Part shown: piece by piece, positions 6,490-13,821 of the stretch | How the letters are laid out: every line of letters begins with the position of its first letter | How positions within the stretch are numbered: position 1 is the stretch's first letter | DNA from: JBEBGV01 sp040081265 | Lineage (GTDB): Bacteria > Acidobacteriota > Vicinamibacteria > Vicinamibacterales > UBA2999 | Direction of reading: 5' to 3' | DNA length: 17,573 nucleotides | Assembly: GCA_040081265.1 (NCBI GenBank) | Contig: JBEBGV010000087.1 | Location: 1-17,573, forward strand | The notes under the pieces: generated by a model | What the model saw: the letters and a program-made list of their open reading frames with translations, nothing else | Databases searched by the model: none | What the model was told of the DNA's origin: nothing | Program-made: the position numbers and the translations under genes

Positions 6490-7878
6490 CTACCCGCGTC
6501 GGCCACGGATACGCGTCTTCTTCATGAACCCGTCGTAGTGCCGCATGATGAGCTGCGACTCCACCTGCTGGACCGTATCCATCGCCACACCGACCACGAT
6601 CAGCAGTGTGGTTCCGCCGAAGAAGAACGAAACACCAAGACCCTGCGTGAACCACTGTGGCAGCACCGCGTCGAGCCTTTCGCCGATGAACGGAATCGGC
6701 GCCACCTTGAACCCGGTGATCAGGAACTCAGGCAGGATCGCCACCGCCGCAAGGTACAGCGCTCCCACCAGCGTGATGCGGGCCAGGATCGTGTCGATGT
6801 ATTCCGCCGTGCGCTTCCCAGGCCGGATGCCGGGCACGAACCCGCCATACTTCCGCATGTTGTCGGCCACGTCATCGGGATTGAAGATGATCGCGGTGTA
6901 GAAGTAGGCAAAAAATACGATGCCGACGATGTACAGGAGGTTGTACAGGGGCATCCCGTACGCCAGCTGGTCGATGACCGACTGCCCCCATCCTCCCTGG
7001 AACATCGTGCCGAGCGTCGCGGGAAACGCCAGAATCGACGACGCGAAGATCACCGGGATGACGCCACCGGTGTTGACCTTCAGCGGAATGTGCGTGCTCG
7101 ACCCACCGTACTGCCGTCGACCTACCACGCGCTTGGCATACTGCACCGTGATACGCCGGTGTCCGCGTTCCACGAAGATGATGGCACCAACCACCACGAC
7201 CATCATGATGATCAGGAACAGGATGCGGATCAGGCTGATCTGGCCGGCGTTCATCTGGCTGAAAGTCGTCAGAATCGCGGTCGGGAAGTTGACGACAATG
7301 CCGGCAAAAATCAGCAGCGACATCCCATTGCCAATGCCGCGCTCAGTGATCTGCTCGCCGAGCCACATGATGAACGCCGTCCCGGCGGTCAGCGTCAGCA
7401 CGCACATGAACCGGAAGCCCCAGCCGGGGTCGTAGACAAGAGGAAGTCCACCAGCAATATTGGTGTTCCGCTCGAGAAAGATGGCAATGCTGAGTGCCTG
7501 CACCACCGCCAGCACAATGGTCAGATACCGCGTGTACTGCGTGATCTTGCGCCGACCGAGCTCACCCTCTTTCGACAGGCGCTCCAGATACGGCCAGACC
7601 ACGGTCAGCAGCTGCAGGATGATCGACGAGCTGATGTACGGCATGATGCCCAGCGCGAAAATCGTCACACGCGACAGATTTCCACCCGAGAACATGTCGT
7701 ACAACCCGAACATCGTGTTGCGCGCCTGTTCGGCGAGCAACAACAGCGCGTCCTGATTCACGCCCGGTGTCGGAATGTGATTGCCGACCCGATAGACGCC
7801 GAGCAGCGCCAGCGTGAACAGCACGCGGTTGCGCAGGTCGGCGATGGCGAACAGGTTCTTGAGCGGGTTGTTATCCAT
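6490..7878 (-). CDS. secY: Preprotein translocase subunit SecY
   Basis: SecY is the membrane channel of the Sec pathway. I chose ATG 7878 because GGAG lies eight bases upstream; the GTG three codons earlier has no such signal. The 462-residue protein has about ten hydrophobic segments and family hallmarks: RNRVLFTLALLGVYRVGNHI near the N-terminus, SGGNLSRVTIFALGIMPYIS for the first channel helices, and the cytoplasmic loop with YGGFVPGIRPGKRT. The C-terminal tail is basic (MKKTRIRGRRG). Its place between rplO and adk is the usual one. A 52-base spacer precedes it. Confidence 0.98.
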   Translation of the reverse strand: MDNNPLKNLFAIADLRNRVLFTLALLGVYRVGNHIPTPGVNQDALLLLAEQARNTMFGLYDMFSGGNLSRVTIFALGIMPYISSSIILQLLTVVWPYLERLSKEGELGRRKITQYTRYLTIVLAVVQALSIAIFLERNTNIAGGLPLVYDPGWGFRFMCVLTLTAGTAFIMWLGEQITERGIGNGMSLLIFAGIVVNFPTAILTTFSQMNAGQISLIRILFLIIMMVVVVGAIIFVERGHRRITVQYAKRVVGRRQYGGSSTHIPLKVNTGGVIPVIFASSILAFPATLGTMFQGGWGQSVIDQLAYGMPLYNLLYIVGIVFFAYFYTAIIFNPDDVADNMRKYGGFVPGIRPGKRTAEYIDTILARITLVGALYLAAVAILPEFLITGFKVAPIPFIGERLDAVLPQWFTQGLGVSFFFGGTTLLIVVGVAMDTVQQVESQLIMRHYDGFMKKTRIRGRRG

Positions 7879-7930
7879 CTCTGCCACTCCGCATTCGGAG
7901 GACGTCTCTCACTCTCTTACGCTCTGCTTC

Positions 7931-8383
7931 CTACGCCGTGGCTCCGATGAGCTCGGCCGCACCACCGGCAGCCGCGATCTTCTCGGCCGCCTTGCCGCTG
8001 AACTTGTGCACACGCACCGTCAGCGTCTTCGCGATATCCCCGCGGGCCAGCACCTTGATTGGACCGCTGCCGTGCACCAGACCGCGCTCACGCAGCAACT
8101 CCGGCGTCACGACCGTGCCGGCGTCAAAACGCTCGGCCAGGGTGTCGAGGTTCACCACCGAATACTCGGTCCTGAACGGATTGTGGAACCCGCGCTTCGG
8201 GATGCGCCGGTGCAGCGGCATCTGGCCGCCCTCGAACCCGCGCTTGAACTTGTAGCCCGATCGCGACTGCGCACCCTTATGCCCGCGTCCAGCCTGCGTA
8301 CCCTGACCCGTGCCATGGCCGCGCCCGACGCGCTTCTTCGAATGCTTCGAACCCGCCGCGGGCTTCAGCTTGCTGAGATCCAT
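7931..8383 (-). CDS. rplO: 50S ribosomal protein L15
   Basis: L15 is a late-assembling large-subunit protein. The 150-residue sequence has the typical Gly/Lys/Arg-rich N-terminal extension (KRVGRGHGTGQGTQAGRGHKG), which threads into 23S rRNA, then the globular domain with GFEGGQMPLHRRIPKRGF and an Ala-rich C-terminal end. The length is close to the 144 residues of E. coli. It lies 13 bases after rpmD. Confidence 0.98.
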   Translation of the reverse strand: MDLSKLKPAAGSKHSKKRVGRGHGTGQGTQAGRGHKGAQSRSGYKFKRGFEGGQMPLHRRIPKRGFHNPFRTEYSVVNLDTLAERFDAGTVVTPELLRERGLVHGSGPIKVLARGDIAKTLTVRVHKFSGKAAEKIAAAGGAAELIGATA

Positions 8384-8396
8384 CGTCGTTCTCCGC

Positions 8397-8594
8397 TTAC
8401 TCGGCCACCGTCACGAGGTGACGGACCTTGTGAATCATCCCGCGCGTTTCCGGCGTGTCGATGAGTTCCACGGTGTGATTGAGCCGGCGCAGGCCCATGC
8501 CCTCGACGGTCTTCGCCTGTGTCTTGTTGAAGCCGATGGTGCTCTTGATGAGAGTCACCGTCAGACGCTTCGCACTCTGGGTCTTCTTGGCCAT
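8397..8594 (-). CDS. rpmD: 50S ribosomal protein L30
   Basis: L30 is a small large-subunit protein. From ATG 8594 it has 65 residues (MAKKTQSAKRLTVTLIKS), with the TIGFNKTQAKTVEGMGLRRL core and the HTVELIDTPETRGMI segment. A GTG at 8627 overlaps the rpsE stop as GTGA and would add 11 residues. I prefer the ATG because L30 is usually about 60 residues and MAKK-type starts are common, though neither site has a strong ribosome binding site. It lies between rpsE and rplO as usual. Confidence 0.93.
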   Translation of the reverse strand: MAKKTQSAKRLTVTLIKSTIGFNKTQAKTVEGMGLRRLNHTVELIDTPETRGMIHKVRHLVTVAE

Positions 8595-8623
8595 GTCTTC
8601 AGTCCCGTTTTCGCTCGTTCGGC

Positions 8624-9148
8624 TCACGCGCCGAGGAGTTCAGCTTCGTCCTTGCCGCGCATCCGCGCCACAAACGCCGGATCCTTCAGCCCCATGAGGC
8701 CCGCGAACGTGGCGCGGACCACATTGTGCGGGTTGGCCGAACCGAGCGACTTGGTCAGCACGTTCTGAATACCACACGACTCCACCACCGCGCGGACAGC
8801 GCCGCCGGCGATGAGGCCGGTGCCGTCCGGCGCCGGCTTCAGCAGCACGCTCCCCGAGCCGAAGCGTCCGACCACCTGGTGCGGAATCGTCGAGCCGCGC
8901 AGCGGCACCCGAATCAGGTTCTTCTTCGCCGACTCTATGCCCTTCTTGATCGCCGACGGCACTTCCTTGGCCTTGCCGATCCCGAATCCCACCACACCGT
9001 GCCCGTCACCGACGACCACGAGCGCGCTGAAGCTCAGGTTCTTGCCGCCCTTGACGACCTTGGTGACACGGTTGATCGACACCACCGTGTCCTTGATATC
9101 GAGCTGCGACGCGTCGACCTTTTCGCGAGTGCGGTTCATCAATGCCAT
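8624..9148 (-). CDS. rpsE: 30S ribosomal protein S5
   Basis: S5 helps set decoding accuracy and mRNA unwinding at the entry channel. The 174-residue protein has the N-terminal double-stranded RNA-binding fold with INRVTKVVKGGKNLSFSALV (25-44) and VGFGIGKAKEVPSAI (53-67). The C-terminal domain includes GLIAGGAVRAVVESCGI. Its ATG overlaps the rplR stop by one base (TGATG), which implies coupled translation of L18 and S5. Confidence 0.98.
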   Translation of the reverse strand: MALMNRTREKVDASQLDIKDTVVSINRVTKVVKGGKNLSFSALVVVGDGHGVVGFGIGKAKEVPSAIKKGIESAKKNLIRVPLRGSTIPHQVVGRFGSGSVLLKPAPDGTGLIAGGAVRAVVESCGIQNVLTKSLGSANPHNVVRATFAGLMGLKDPAFVARMRGKDEAELLGA

Positions 9149-9522
9149 CAGAACTCCAGCCCTGCTTCGCGAGCCGCATCAGCGACCGCCTTGACCCGTC
9201 CGTGATAGAGGAACCCGTTGCGGTCGAACACCACGCGGGTCACGCCCTTTTCCTTGAGGCGCGTCGCAATCGTCTGCCCGATTGCCTTCGCGCCCTCGAT
9301 GTTCCCGCCCCTGGCGGCCTTGGCCATTTGTCCCCTGACCGACGGCTCGACGCTCGACGCCGAGGCGATGGTACGGCCGGACATGTCGTCAACCACCTGC
9401 ACATAGATGTGCGTGACGCTGCGGAACACGGTCAGGCGCGGACGCCCCTCGGTGCCGCTCACGCGCTTGCGAATGCGGTGCTTGATCCGATCCCGGCGAT
9501 CTTCTCTGGTCTTGATCCTCAT
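9148..9522 (-). CDS. rplR: 50S ribosomal protein L18
   Basis: L18 binds 5S rRNA with L5 in the central protuberance. The 124-residue sequence has a basic N-terminal region (RIKTREDRRDRIKHRIRKRV), the RPRLTVFRSVTHIYVQVVDD strand region and the C-terminal VVFDRNGFLYHGRVKAVADAAREAGLEF, which is diagnostic. It follows rplF after 47 bases that contain a small hairpin, and it overlaps rpsE by one base. Confidence 0.98.
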   Translation of the reverse strand: MRIKTREDRRDRIKHRIRKRVSGTEGRPRLTVFRSVTHIYVQVVDDMSGRTIASASSVEPSVRGQMAKAARGGNIEGAKAIGQTIATRLKEKGVTRVVFDRNGFLYHGRVKAVADAAREAGLEF

Positions 9523-9554
9523 CGTCTCGAACCCTTCAGCGGTGTCGCGCCAGC

Positions 9555-9571
9555 AGCCTGCACAGCAGGCT
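9555..9571. repeat. Short hairpin on the rplF stop codon
   Basis: AGCCTGC and GCAGGCT form a perfect 7-bp stem with a 3-nt loop, and two bases of the rplF stop codon lie in the stem. The GCAGGCT word also occurs in the repeat between infA and rpmJ. It may be a single-unit member of the same repeat class. Confidence 0.55.
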
Positions 9572-10109
9572 ACTTGGCGCCCGTCTTGCCAACCTTCTTC
9601 TTCAGAACCTCACCCGTGTACCGCACACCCTTCTGCTTGTAGGGGTCCGGCTTCCGGAGTCGGCGCATATTCGCAGCGACCTGTCCGACGAGCTGGCGAT
9701 CCGCGCCGGTCACGGTCAGGTGCGTCTGCTTGTCGATGGCCACGTCGATCCCGGTCGGGATCTCGAAGACCACCGGATGCGAATATCCCAGGGCGAAGTG
9801 CACCTGCTTGCCCTTCACCTCGGCGCGGTAACCGACGCCGACGATGTCGAGTTCCTTCTTGAACCCTTCGGTCACACCCTGCACCGCGTTGGCGACGAGG
9901 CTGCGCGCCAGCCCGTGGAACTTCTTCAGCTCCGTGTCGTCGCGCTCGAGCCTGGCGACGAGCACGCCCGCGTCCTGCGCGAACACTACGCCCGGTGGCA
10001 ACAGCTGCCGGAGCTTGCCCTTCGGGCCCTGCACTTCGACCGCGTCGGCAGCCACCTTGATGGTGACGCCCTTGGGAATCGCGATCGGCTTCTTTCCAAT
10101 TCGTGACAT
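9570..10109 (-). CDS. rplF: 50S ribosomal protein L6
   Basis: L6 lies near the factor-binding site of the large subunit. The 179-residue protein begins MSRIGKKPIAIPKGV and has the two repeated alpha/beta domains of the family. Recognisable parts are VEVQGPKGKL in the first domain, and VGVGYRAEVKGKQVHFALGY and the C-terminal RRLRKPDPYKQKGVRYTGE in the second. The length is near the E. coli 177. It follows rpsH after 26 bases. Confidence 0.98.
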   Translation of the reverse strand: MSRIGKKPIAIPKGVTIKVAADAVEVQGPKGKLRQLLPPGVVFAQDAGVLVARLERDDTELKKFHGLARSLVANAVQGVTEGFKKELDIVGVGYRAEVKGKQVHFALGYSHPVVFEIPTGIDVAIDKQTHLTVTGADRQLVGQVAANMRRLRKPDPYKQKGVRYTGEVLKKKVGKTGAK

Positions 10110-10135
10110 TGCTTCTGCCCCTTAGCCTTCTGCCC

Positions 10136-10549
10136 TTACCAGACGTTGCAGAGGACTTCGCCGCCCACGCCGGCCTTCTTCGCCGCGCGCCCGGTCATCA
10201 CTCCGTGCGACGTCGTCAGGATGCTGGTGCCGAGTCCACCCAGCACCTGCGGCACATCACCGGCGCCGAGGTACACCCGCCGGCCAGGCCGGCTGATACG
10301 CTCGAGCCCGGAAATGACCTTCTCGCCGTGCGGCCCGTACTTGAGGAACACGCGGATGAGCGGCCGCGGCTGCTGGCCGGTCTTCTCCGCCGGCTCCTCA
10401 ACCTGCCGGAACCCCTGGATGTAACCCTCGTCCTGCAGAATCCGCGCGATCTCAGCCTTCAGCTTGCTCGCCGGAATGTCCACCCGCGAGTGCTTCGCGG
10501 ACACCGCATTGCGGATCCGCGTGATCATGTCGGAAATCGGATCGGTCAT
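10136..10549 (-). CDS. rpsH: 30S ribosomal protein S8
   Basis: S8 binds the central domain of 16S rRNA and, in E. coli, represses the spc operon. The 137-residue protein begins MTDPISDMITRIRNA and ends with the conserved STSxGVMT-like block, here TTSHGVMTGRAAKKAGVGGE, and the final VLCNVW. Several residues more than the usual 130-132 come from a small insertion in the middle (near EPAEKTGQQPRP). A 112-base spacer with heptamer repeats separates it from rpsN. Confidence 0.97.
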   Translation of the reverse strand: MTDPISDMITRIRNAVSAKHSRVDIPASKLKAEIARILQDEGYIQGFRQVEEPAEKTGQQPRPLIRVFLKYGPHGEKVISGLERISRPGRRVYLGAGDVPQVLGGLGTSILTTSHGVMTGRAAKKAGVGGEVLCNVW

Positions 10550-10567
10550 GTATCTGCTCTCTCACGT

Positions 10568-10655
10568 AGACAGTAGGCAGTCGGCAGTCGGCGGTCAGTC
10601 CCGCCCTTACCCCTAGCCTGGTGCACTGCCTACTGCATACTGCCCACTGTGAACT
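10568..10655. repeat. Period-7 inverted repeat between rpsN and rpsH
   Basis: The left arm has four heptamers: AGACAGT, AGGCAGT, CGGCAGT, CGGCGGT (10568-10595). The right arm has five facing the other way: GTGCACT, GCCTACT, GCATACT, GCCCACT, GTGAACT (10621-10655). Bases 10570-10595 pair with 10625-10650 at 21 of 26 positions around a 29-nt loop. The right arm ends six bases from the rpsN stop codon. This is the clearest example in the window. Confidence 0.85.
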
Positions 10656-10661
10656 GGTCGC

Positions 10662-10847
10662 CTACCAGGAACTCTTCGTCACGCCCGTGACATCGCCTTC
10701 GAGCGCGCGCTTGCGGAAGCAGAGGCGGCACATCGCAAATTTCCGCATGTAAGCACGGGGACGGCCACACAGCCGGCACCTGTTGCGCAAGCGGATCTTG
10801 TACTTCGGCGGCTTGGCCTCTTTCGCGATCTTTGCAGTCGTCGCCAT
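10662..10847 (-). CDS. rpsN: 30S ribosomal protein S14, zinc-binding short form
   Basis: S14 completes the head of the small subunit. This is the 61-residue short type (also called rpsZ). Cys 24, 27, 40 and 43 form two CxxC pairs (CRLC, CRLC) for zinc, instead of the longer cysteine-free form of about 100 residues. The GRPRAYMRKFAMCRLCFRK core and the C-terminal VTKSSW are family signatures. It follows rplE after 19 bases. Confidence 0.98.
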   Translation of the reverse strand: MATTAKIAKEAKPPKYKIRLRNRCRLCGRPRAYMRKFAMCRLCFRKRALEGDVTGVTKSSW

Positions 10848-10866
10848 CGTTTACGCCCTGTTTCCT

Positions 10867-11412
10867 CTACGAACCGGTGCGGAAGGGCATGCCCATCAAC
10901 TGGAGCAGCTTCCGCGCTTCTTCATCCGTCTTTGCCGTGGTGACGACAGACACATTCATCCCGCGCGCCTTGTCGACCTTCATGTAGTCGATTTCCGGGA
11001 ATAACAACTGATCCCGCAGGCCCAGCGTGAAATTGCCACGCCCGTCAAATCCCTTCGGTGACACCCCACGGAAGTCACGCACACGGGGCAGCGCCACACT
11101 GATCAGCCGGTCCAGGAACTCGTACATCCGGGGTCCGCGCAGCGTCACCATCACGCCGATGGGCATGCCCTGGCGCAGCTTGAACTGCGCGATCGACTTC
11201 GTCGACCGCCGCACCACCGGCTTCTGACCGGTGATCTTGCCGATTTCGTCGGCACCGACGTCAGTGATCTTGGCGTTCTGCGTCGCCTCGCCAAGGCCCA
11301 TGTTGATGACGACCTTTTCGATCTTGGGGATCGCCATCACGTTCGTGTACCCGAACTCCTTCTTGAGGGCCGGCACGACATCCTGCTGATATCGATCTCT
11401 CAGGCGGCTCAT
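10867..11412 (-). CDS. rplE: 50S ribosomal protein L5
   Basis: L5 binds 5S rRNA and contacts the P-site tRNA. I start it at ATG 11412 (MSRLRDRYQQDVV), giving 181 residues, close to the E. coli 179; longer frames run back into rplX. Signatures are KIEKVVINMGLG, the QKPVVRRSTKSIAQFKLRQG segment, and RDFRGVSPKGFDGRGNFTLG. The ATG overlaps the rplX stop as ATGA, so L24 and L5 are probably translationally coupled. Confidence 0.98.
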   Translation of the reverse strand: MSRLRDRYQQDVVPALKKEFGYTNVMAIPKIEKVVINMGLGEATQNAKITDVGADEIGKITGQKPVVRRSTKSIAQFKLRQGMPIGVMVTLRGPRMYEFLDRLISVALPRVRDFRGVSPKGFDGRGNFTLGLRDQLLFPEIDYMKVDKARGMNVSVVTTAKTDEEARKLLQLMGMPFRTGS

Positions 11413-11741
11413 TTGTCGACCACTCCCTCGCACTTGCGGCACACGCGTACCTTGCGGCCGTCGGCCAGCACCTTGCGTCCGATGCGCGTCATCTTGCTGC
11501 ACTCGGGACACACCAGCTGGACGTTGCTCGCGTGCACGGCGGCTTCACGCTCAACGATGCCGCCCTTGATGTTGCGCTGCGGATTGGGCCGCGTGTGGCG
11601 CTTGATGATGTTGACGCCCTCGACCACCACCCGATTGGTGTCGGGCAGGACCTTGAGGACGCGACCACGCTTGCCGCTGTCGCGGCCCGTCGTCACGATC
11701 ACGTTGTCGTTGCGACGGATTGGAGTCTGTAAACGGGACAT
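11409..11741 (-). CDS. rplX: 50S ribosomal protein L24, zinc-ribbon form
   Basis: L24 helps start large-subunit assembly and lies at the tunnel exit. The 110-residue protein has a KOW motif (NDNVIVTTGRDSGKRGRVLK, 11-30) and the VNIIKRHTRPNPQ region. The C-terminal half carries CPEC (78-81) and CRKC (101-104), a zinc-ribbon-like set. It is 14 bases after rplN and overlaps rplE by four bases. Confidence 0.98.
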   Translation of the reverse strand: MSRLQTPIRRNDNVIVTTGRDSGKRGRVLKVLPDTNRVVVEGVNIIKRHTRPNPQRNIKGGIVEREAAVHASNVQLVCPECSKMTRIGRKVLADGRKVRVCRKCEGVVDK

Positions 11742-11755
11742 AACCTTCGCTCTTC

Positions 11756-12124
11756 CTAGAGAACTTCCGGAGCCAGCGAGATGATCTTCATGAACCGGCG
11801 CTCGCGCAACTCGCGGGCCACCGGGCCGAAGACACGCGTACCGATCGGTTCGTTCTGATCGTTGATGAGCACCGCGGCGTTTCGGTCGAACCGGATGTAA
11901 CTGCCATCGCGCCGACGCTGTTCCTTGACCGTGCGCACGATGACGGCCTTGACGACCTGGCCCTTCTTCACCGTACCGTCCGGCGTCGCTTCCTTCACCG
12001 AGGCCGTCACGATGTCGCCGAGCCGCGCATAGCGCCCCGTCGAGCCACCGATCGGGTTGATCACCGAAATTTTTCGGGCCCCCGAGTTATCGGCAACGTC
12101 CAGGACCGATCGCATTTGAATCAT
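11756..12124 (-). CDS. rplN: 50S ribosomal protein L14
   Basis: L14 forms bridges to the small subunit and is the docking site of ribosome silencing factor in other bacteria. The 122 residues match the usual length exactly. It begins MIQMRSVLDVADNSGARKI and contains VVKAVIVRTVKEQRRRDGS and the GTRVFGPVARELRERRFMKI end. A 62-base spacer separates it from rpsQ; I see nothing notable in that spacer beyond a GC-rich inverted patch. Confidence 0.98.
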   Translation of the reverse strand: MIQMRSVLDVADNSGARKISVINPIGGSTGRYARLGDIVTASVKEATPDGTVKKGQVVKAVIVRTVKEQRRRDGSYIRFDRNAAVLINDQNEPIGTRVFGPVARELRERRFMKIISLAPEVL

Positions 12125-12186
12125 GGCGTGTCTCCCTCACGCGGCCGGCGGCTTCATGCCGGGCGCGTTCAAATCGATTCCTGTCG

Positions 12187-12441
12187 CTAGACCTGCGGGG
12201 CTTTCGCCACAACCCGAGTCACGACCCACCGCTTGCGCCGCGACAGGGGCCTCGACTCGGCAATCGCCACCGTGTCGCCCACCTTCGCCTCGTCGCCCTC
12301 GTTGTGCGCGACAAACTTCGATGTCTTCCGCTGGCTCTTGCCGTAGACCTCGTGCCGGACCTGGCGCTCAATGGCCACGACCACGGTCTTTGTCATCTTG
12401 TCGCTGACCACCTTGCCGGTCAGTTGTGCCTTGACACTCAT
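12187..12441 (-). CDS. rpsQ: 30S ribosomal protein S17
   Basis: S17 is a primary 16S rRNA-binding protein with an OB fold. The 84-residue sequence has LTGKVVSDKMTKTVVVAIER, the HEVYGKSQRKTSKFVAHNE segment and the conserved VGDTVAIAESRPLSRRKRW. Its ATG overlaps the rpmC stop as ATGA, which implies coupled translation of L29 and S17. Confidence 0.98.
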   Translation of the reverse strand: MSVKAQLTGKVVSDKMTKTVVVAIERQVRHEVYGKSQRKTSKFVAHNEGDEAKVGDTVAIAESRPLSRRKRWVVTRVVAKAPQV

Positions 12442-12656
12442 GGTTTTCCTGCCTGCTGCTGACTGTCGGCGCCCTGCTTCTGACGCAGGATCGTCTTGAT
12501 TCGAGCCAGATCCCTGCGGAGACCCCGTACTTTCGCGGGCGCCTCGAGCTGTCCCATCGACTTCTGAATCCGCATGCGGAAGATCTGATCGTCCAGATCC
12601 TTCTCGCGACCGCGCAACTCGTCGTCGGACAGTTCGCGGATTTCACCGATCTTCAT
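12438..12656 (-). CDS. rpmC: 50S ribosomal protein L29
   Basis: L29 lies at the tunnel exit next to the signal recognition particle docking site. From ATG 12656 it is 72 residues (MKIGEIRELSDDELRGREKD), two antiparallel helices with the family QLEAPAKVRGLRRDLARIKT region. The start overlaps the rplP stop as ATGA. The last residues (about 63-71, ADSQQQAGK) are Gln-rich and are encoded by a stretch with a period of seven bases, so the tail may derive from spacer repeats. Confidence 0.96.
   Translation of the reverse strand: MKIGEIRELSDDELRGREKDLDDQIFRMRIQKSMGQLEAPAKVRGLRRDLARIKTILRQKQGADSQQQAGKP
12449..12469. repeat. Period-7 trace in the 3' end of rpmC
   Basis: CTGCCTG, CTGCTGA and CTGTCGG follow each other in the register CTGnnnn. 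The right arm of the rpsN-rpsH repeat has the same register (CTGCCTA, CTGCATA, CTGCCCA, CTGTGAA). Three units equal seven codons, so such a tract can lie in a gene without breaking the frame. It is short, so chance is possible. Confidence 0.4.
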
Positions 12657-13078
12657 GACGCCTTCTCCTGCGCAAACCGGGTGGCGAACTTCGTCTTGAT
12701 TGGAAGCTTCGCCGCCGCCAGTTCCATCGCCCGGCGGGCATCTACCTCGGGCACACCCTCCATCTCGAAGAGGATCCGCCCGGGACGCACGACGCACACC
12801 CACTGGTCCGGTGCGCCCTTGCCCTTGCCCATTCGCGTTTCCTGCGGCTTCTTCGTGATCGGCTTGTCCGGGAACACACGCACCCAGATCTTGCCGCCGC
12901 GCTTGATGAACCGGGTCATCGCCACACGAGCCGCCTCGATCTGCCGTGCGGTCATCCAGCACGGTTCCATCGCCTTCATGCCGTAGTCGCCAAACGACAC
13001 GTCGGAGCCCCGCCAGGCCTTACCGGCCATGCGCCCGCGCTGCTGCTTGCGGTACTTGACCTTCTTCGGCATCAACAT
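12653..13078 (-). CDS. rplP: 50S ribosomal protein L16
   Basis: L16 lies near the A-site tRNA elbow and is needed late in large-subunit assembly. The 141-residue protein begins MLMPKKVKYRKQQRGR and has the conserved PDKPITKKPQETRMGKGKG loop and the RPGRILFEMEGV segment. It starts six bases after the rpsC stop, with a GAAGG ribosome binding site inside the purine-rich 3' end of rpsC, and overlaps rpmC by four bases. Confidence 0.98.
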   Translation of the reverse strand: MLMPKKVKYRKQQRGRMAGKAWRGSDVSFGDYGMKAMEPCWMTARQIEAARVAMTRFIKRGGKIWVRVFPDKPITKKPQETRMGKGKGAPDQWVCVVRPGRILFEMEGVPEVDARRAMELAAAKLPIKTKFATRFAQEKAS

Positions 13079-13084
13079 GATTGG

Positions 13085-13798
13085 TTACCTTCTGTCCCCG
13101 CCTCTATCTCTATCTCCACCCGAGGGACGACGGGGCGCCCGATCGCGGTATTCTTCGTCGCGGCCCACGCGCGGCACCAGGCGTTCGCCCTTGTAGAGCC
13201 ATACCTTCACGCCGATCTGACCGTAGGTCGTGCTCGCCTCTGCAAAGCCATAGTCGATGTCGGCCCGCAGCGTCTGCAGCGGCAGCTGGCCATGCAGATA
13301 CCACTCGGACCGGGCAATCTCGGCGCCGTTCAAGCGGCCCGACACGCGCACCTTGATGCCCCGGGCACCGAAGCGCAGCGCCGATTCGACCGCCTTGCGC
13401 ATCGCCCGCCGGAACGCCACGCGCTTCTCCAGCTGCACGGCCACCGATTCCGCAATCAACTGCGCCTCGAGCTCCGGCTTCTGGATCTCCTGGATGTTGA
13501 TGAAGATCTCGCGGTTCGTGCGCTTCTGGATTTCCTGCTTCAGCTTGTCGACCTCGGTACCCTTGCGCCCGATGATGATGCCCGGTCGCGAGGTGTAGAT
13601 GTCGATCTTCAACTTGTTGGCGGCTCGCTCGGTCTCGATGCGCGAGACACCAGCGTGCGCGAACCGCTCTTTCAGGTTCTCACGCAGCTTGATGTCTTCG
13701 TGCAGCAGCTTCGCGTAGTCACGGTCCGAGTACCACCGCGACCGCCAGGTCTTGTTGAAGCCGAGCCGAAATCCGTACGGATGAACTTTCTGGCCCAC
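13085..13798 (-). CDS. rpsC: 30S ribosomal protein S3
   Basis: S3 lies at the mRNA entry of the small subunit. The start is GTG 13798, giving MGQKVHPYGFRLG, with AGAGG five bases upstream; a longer frame from an upstream ATG would overlap most of rplV. The 237-residue protein has the KH type 2 domain with its GRKG loop at 77-80 and the C-terminal S3 domain (RRAMRKAVESALRFGARGIKV). The last residues GGDRDRGGDRR use AGA and AGG arginine codons, whereas neighbours mostly use CGC or CGT. Confidence 0.98.
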   Translation of the reverse strand: MGQKVHPYGFRLGFNKTWRSRWYSDRDYAKLLHEDIKLRENLKERFAHAGVSRIETERAANKLKIDIYTSRPGIIIGRKGTEVDKLKQEIQKRTNREIFINIQEIQKPELEAQLIAESVAVQLEKRVAFRRAMRKAVESALRFGARGIKVRVSGRLNGAEIARSEWYLHGQLPLQTLRADIDYGFAEASTTYGQIGVKVWLYKGERLVPRVGRDEEYRDRAPRRPSGGDRDRGGDRR

Positions 13799-13821
13799 AG
13801 TTCCCTCTCTGAAGTTCCTGC

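Noticed and set aside
6538..7950. Long plus-strand open frame of 470 codons opposite secY
   Set aside because: It is antisense to a certain gene. The product is rich in His, Arg, Asp and Gln with no domain, typical of shadow frames in GC-rich DNA.
8595..8627. GTG start for rpmD overlapping the rpsE stop
   Set aside because: It would add 11 atypical residues to L30; ATG 8594 gives the usual length. It remains possible, since neither site has a strong ribosome binding site.
10112..10138. Imperfect 15-base repeat (CTTCTGCCC twice) in the rplF-rpsH spacer
   Set aside because: Only two short copies; they look like simple purine-rich sequence around the rplF ribosome binding site and lack the 7-base period.
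10568..10655. CRISPR-like array
   Set aside because: Units are 7 bases with no spacers between them, so this is a microsatellite-type repeat, not CRISPR.
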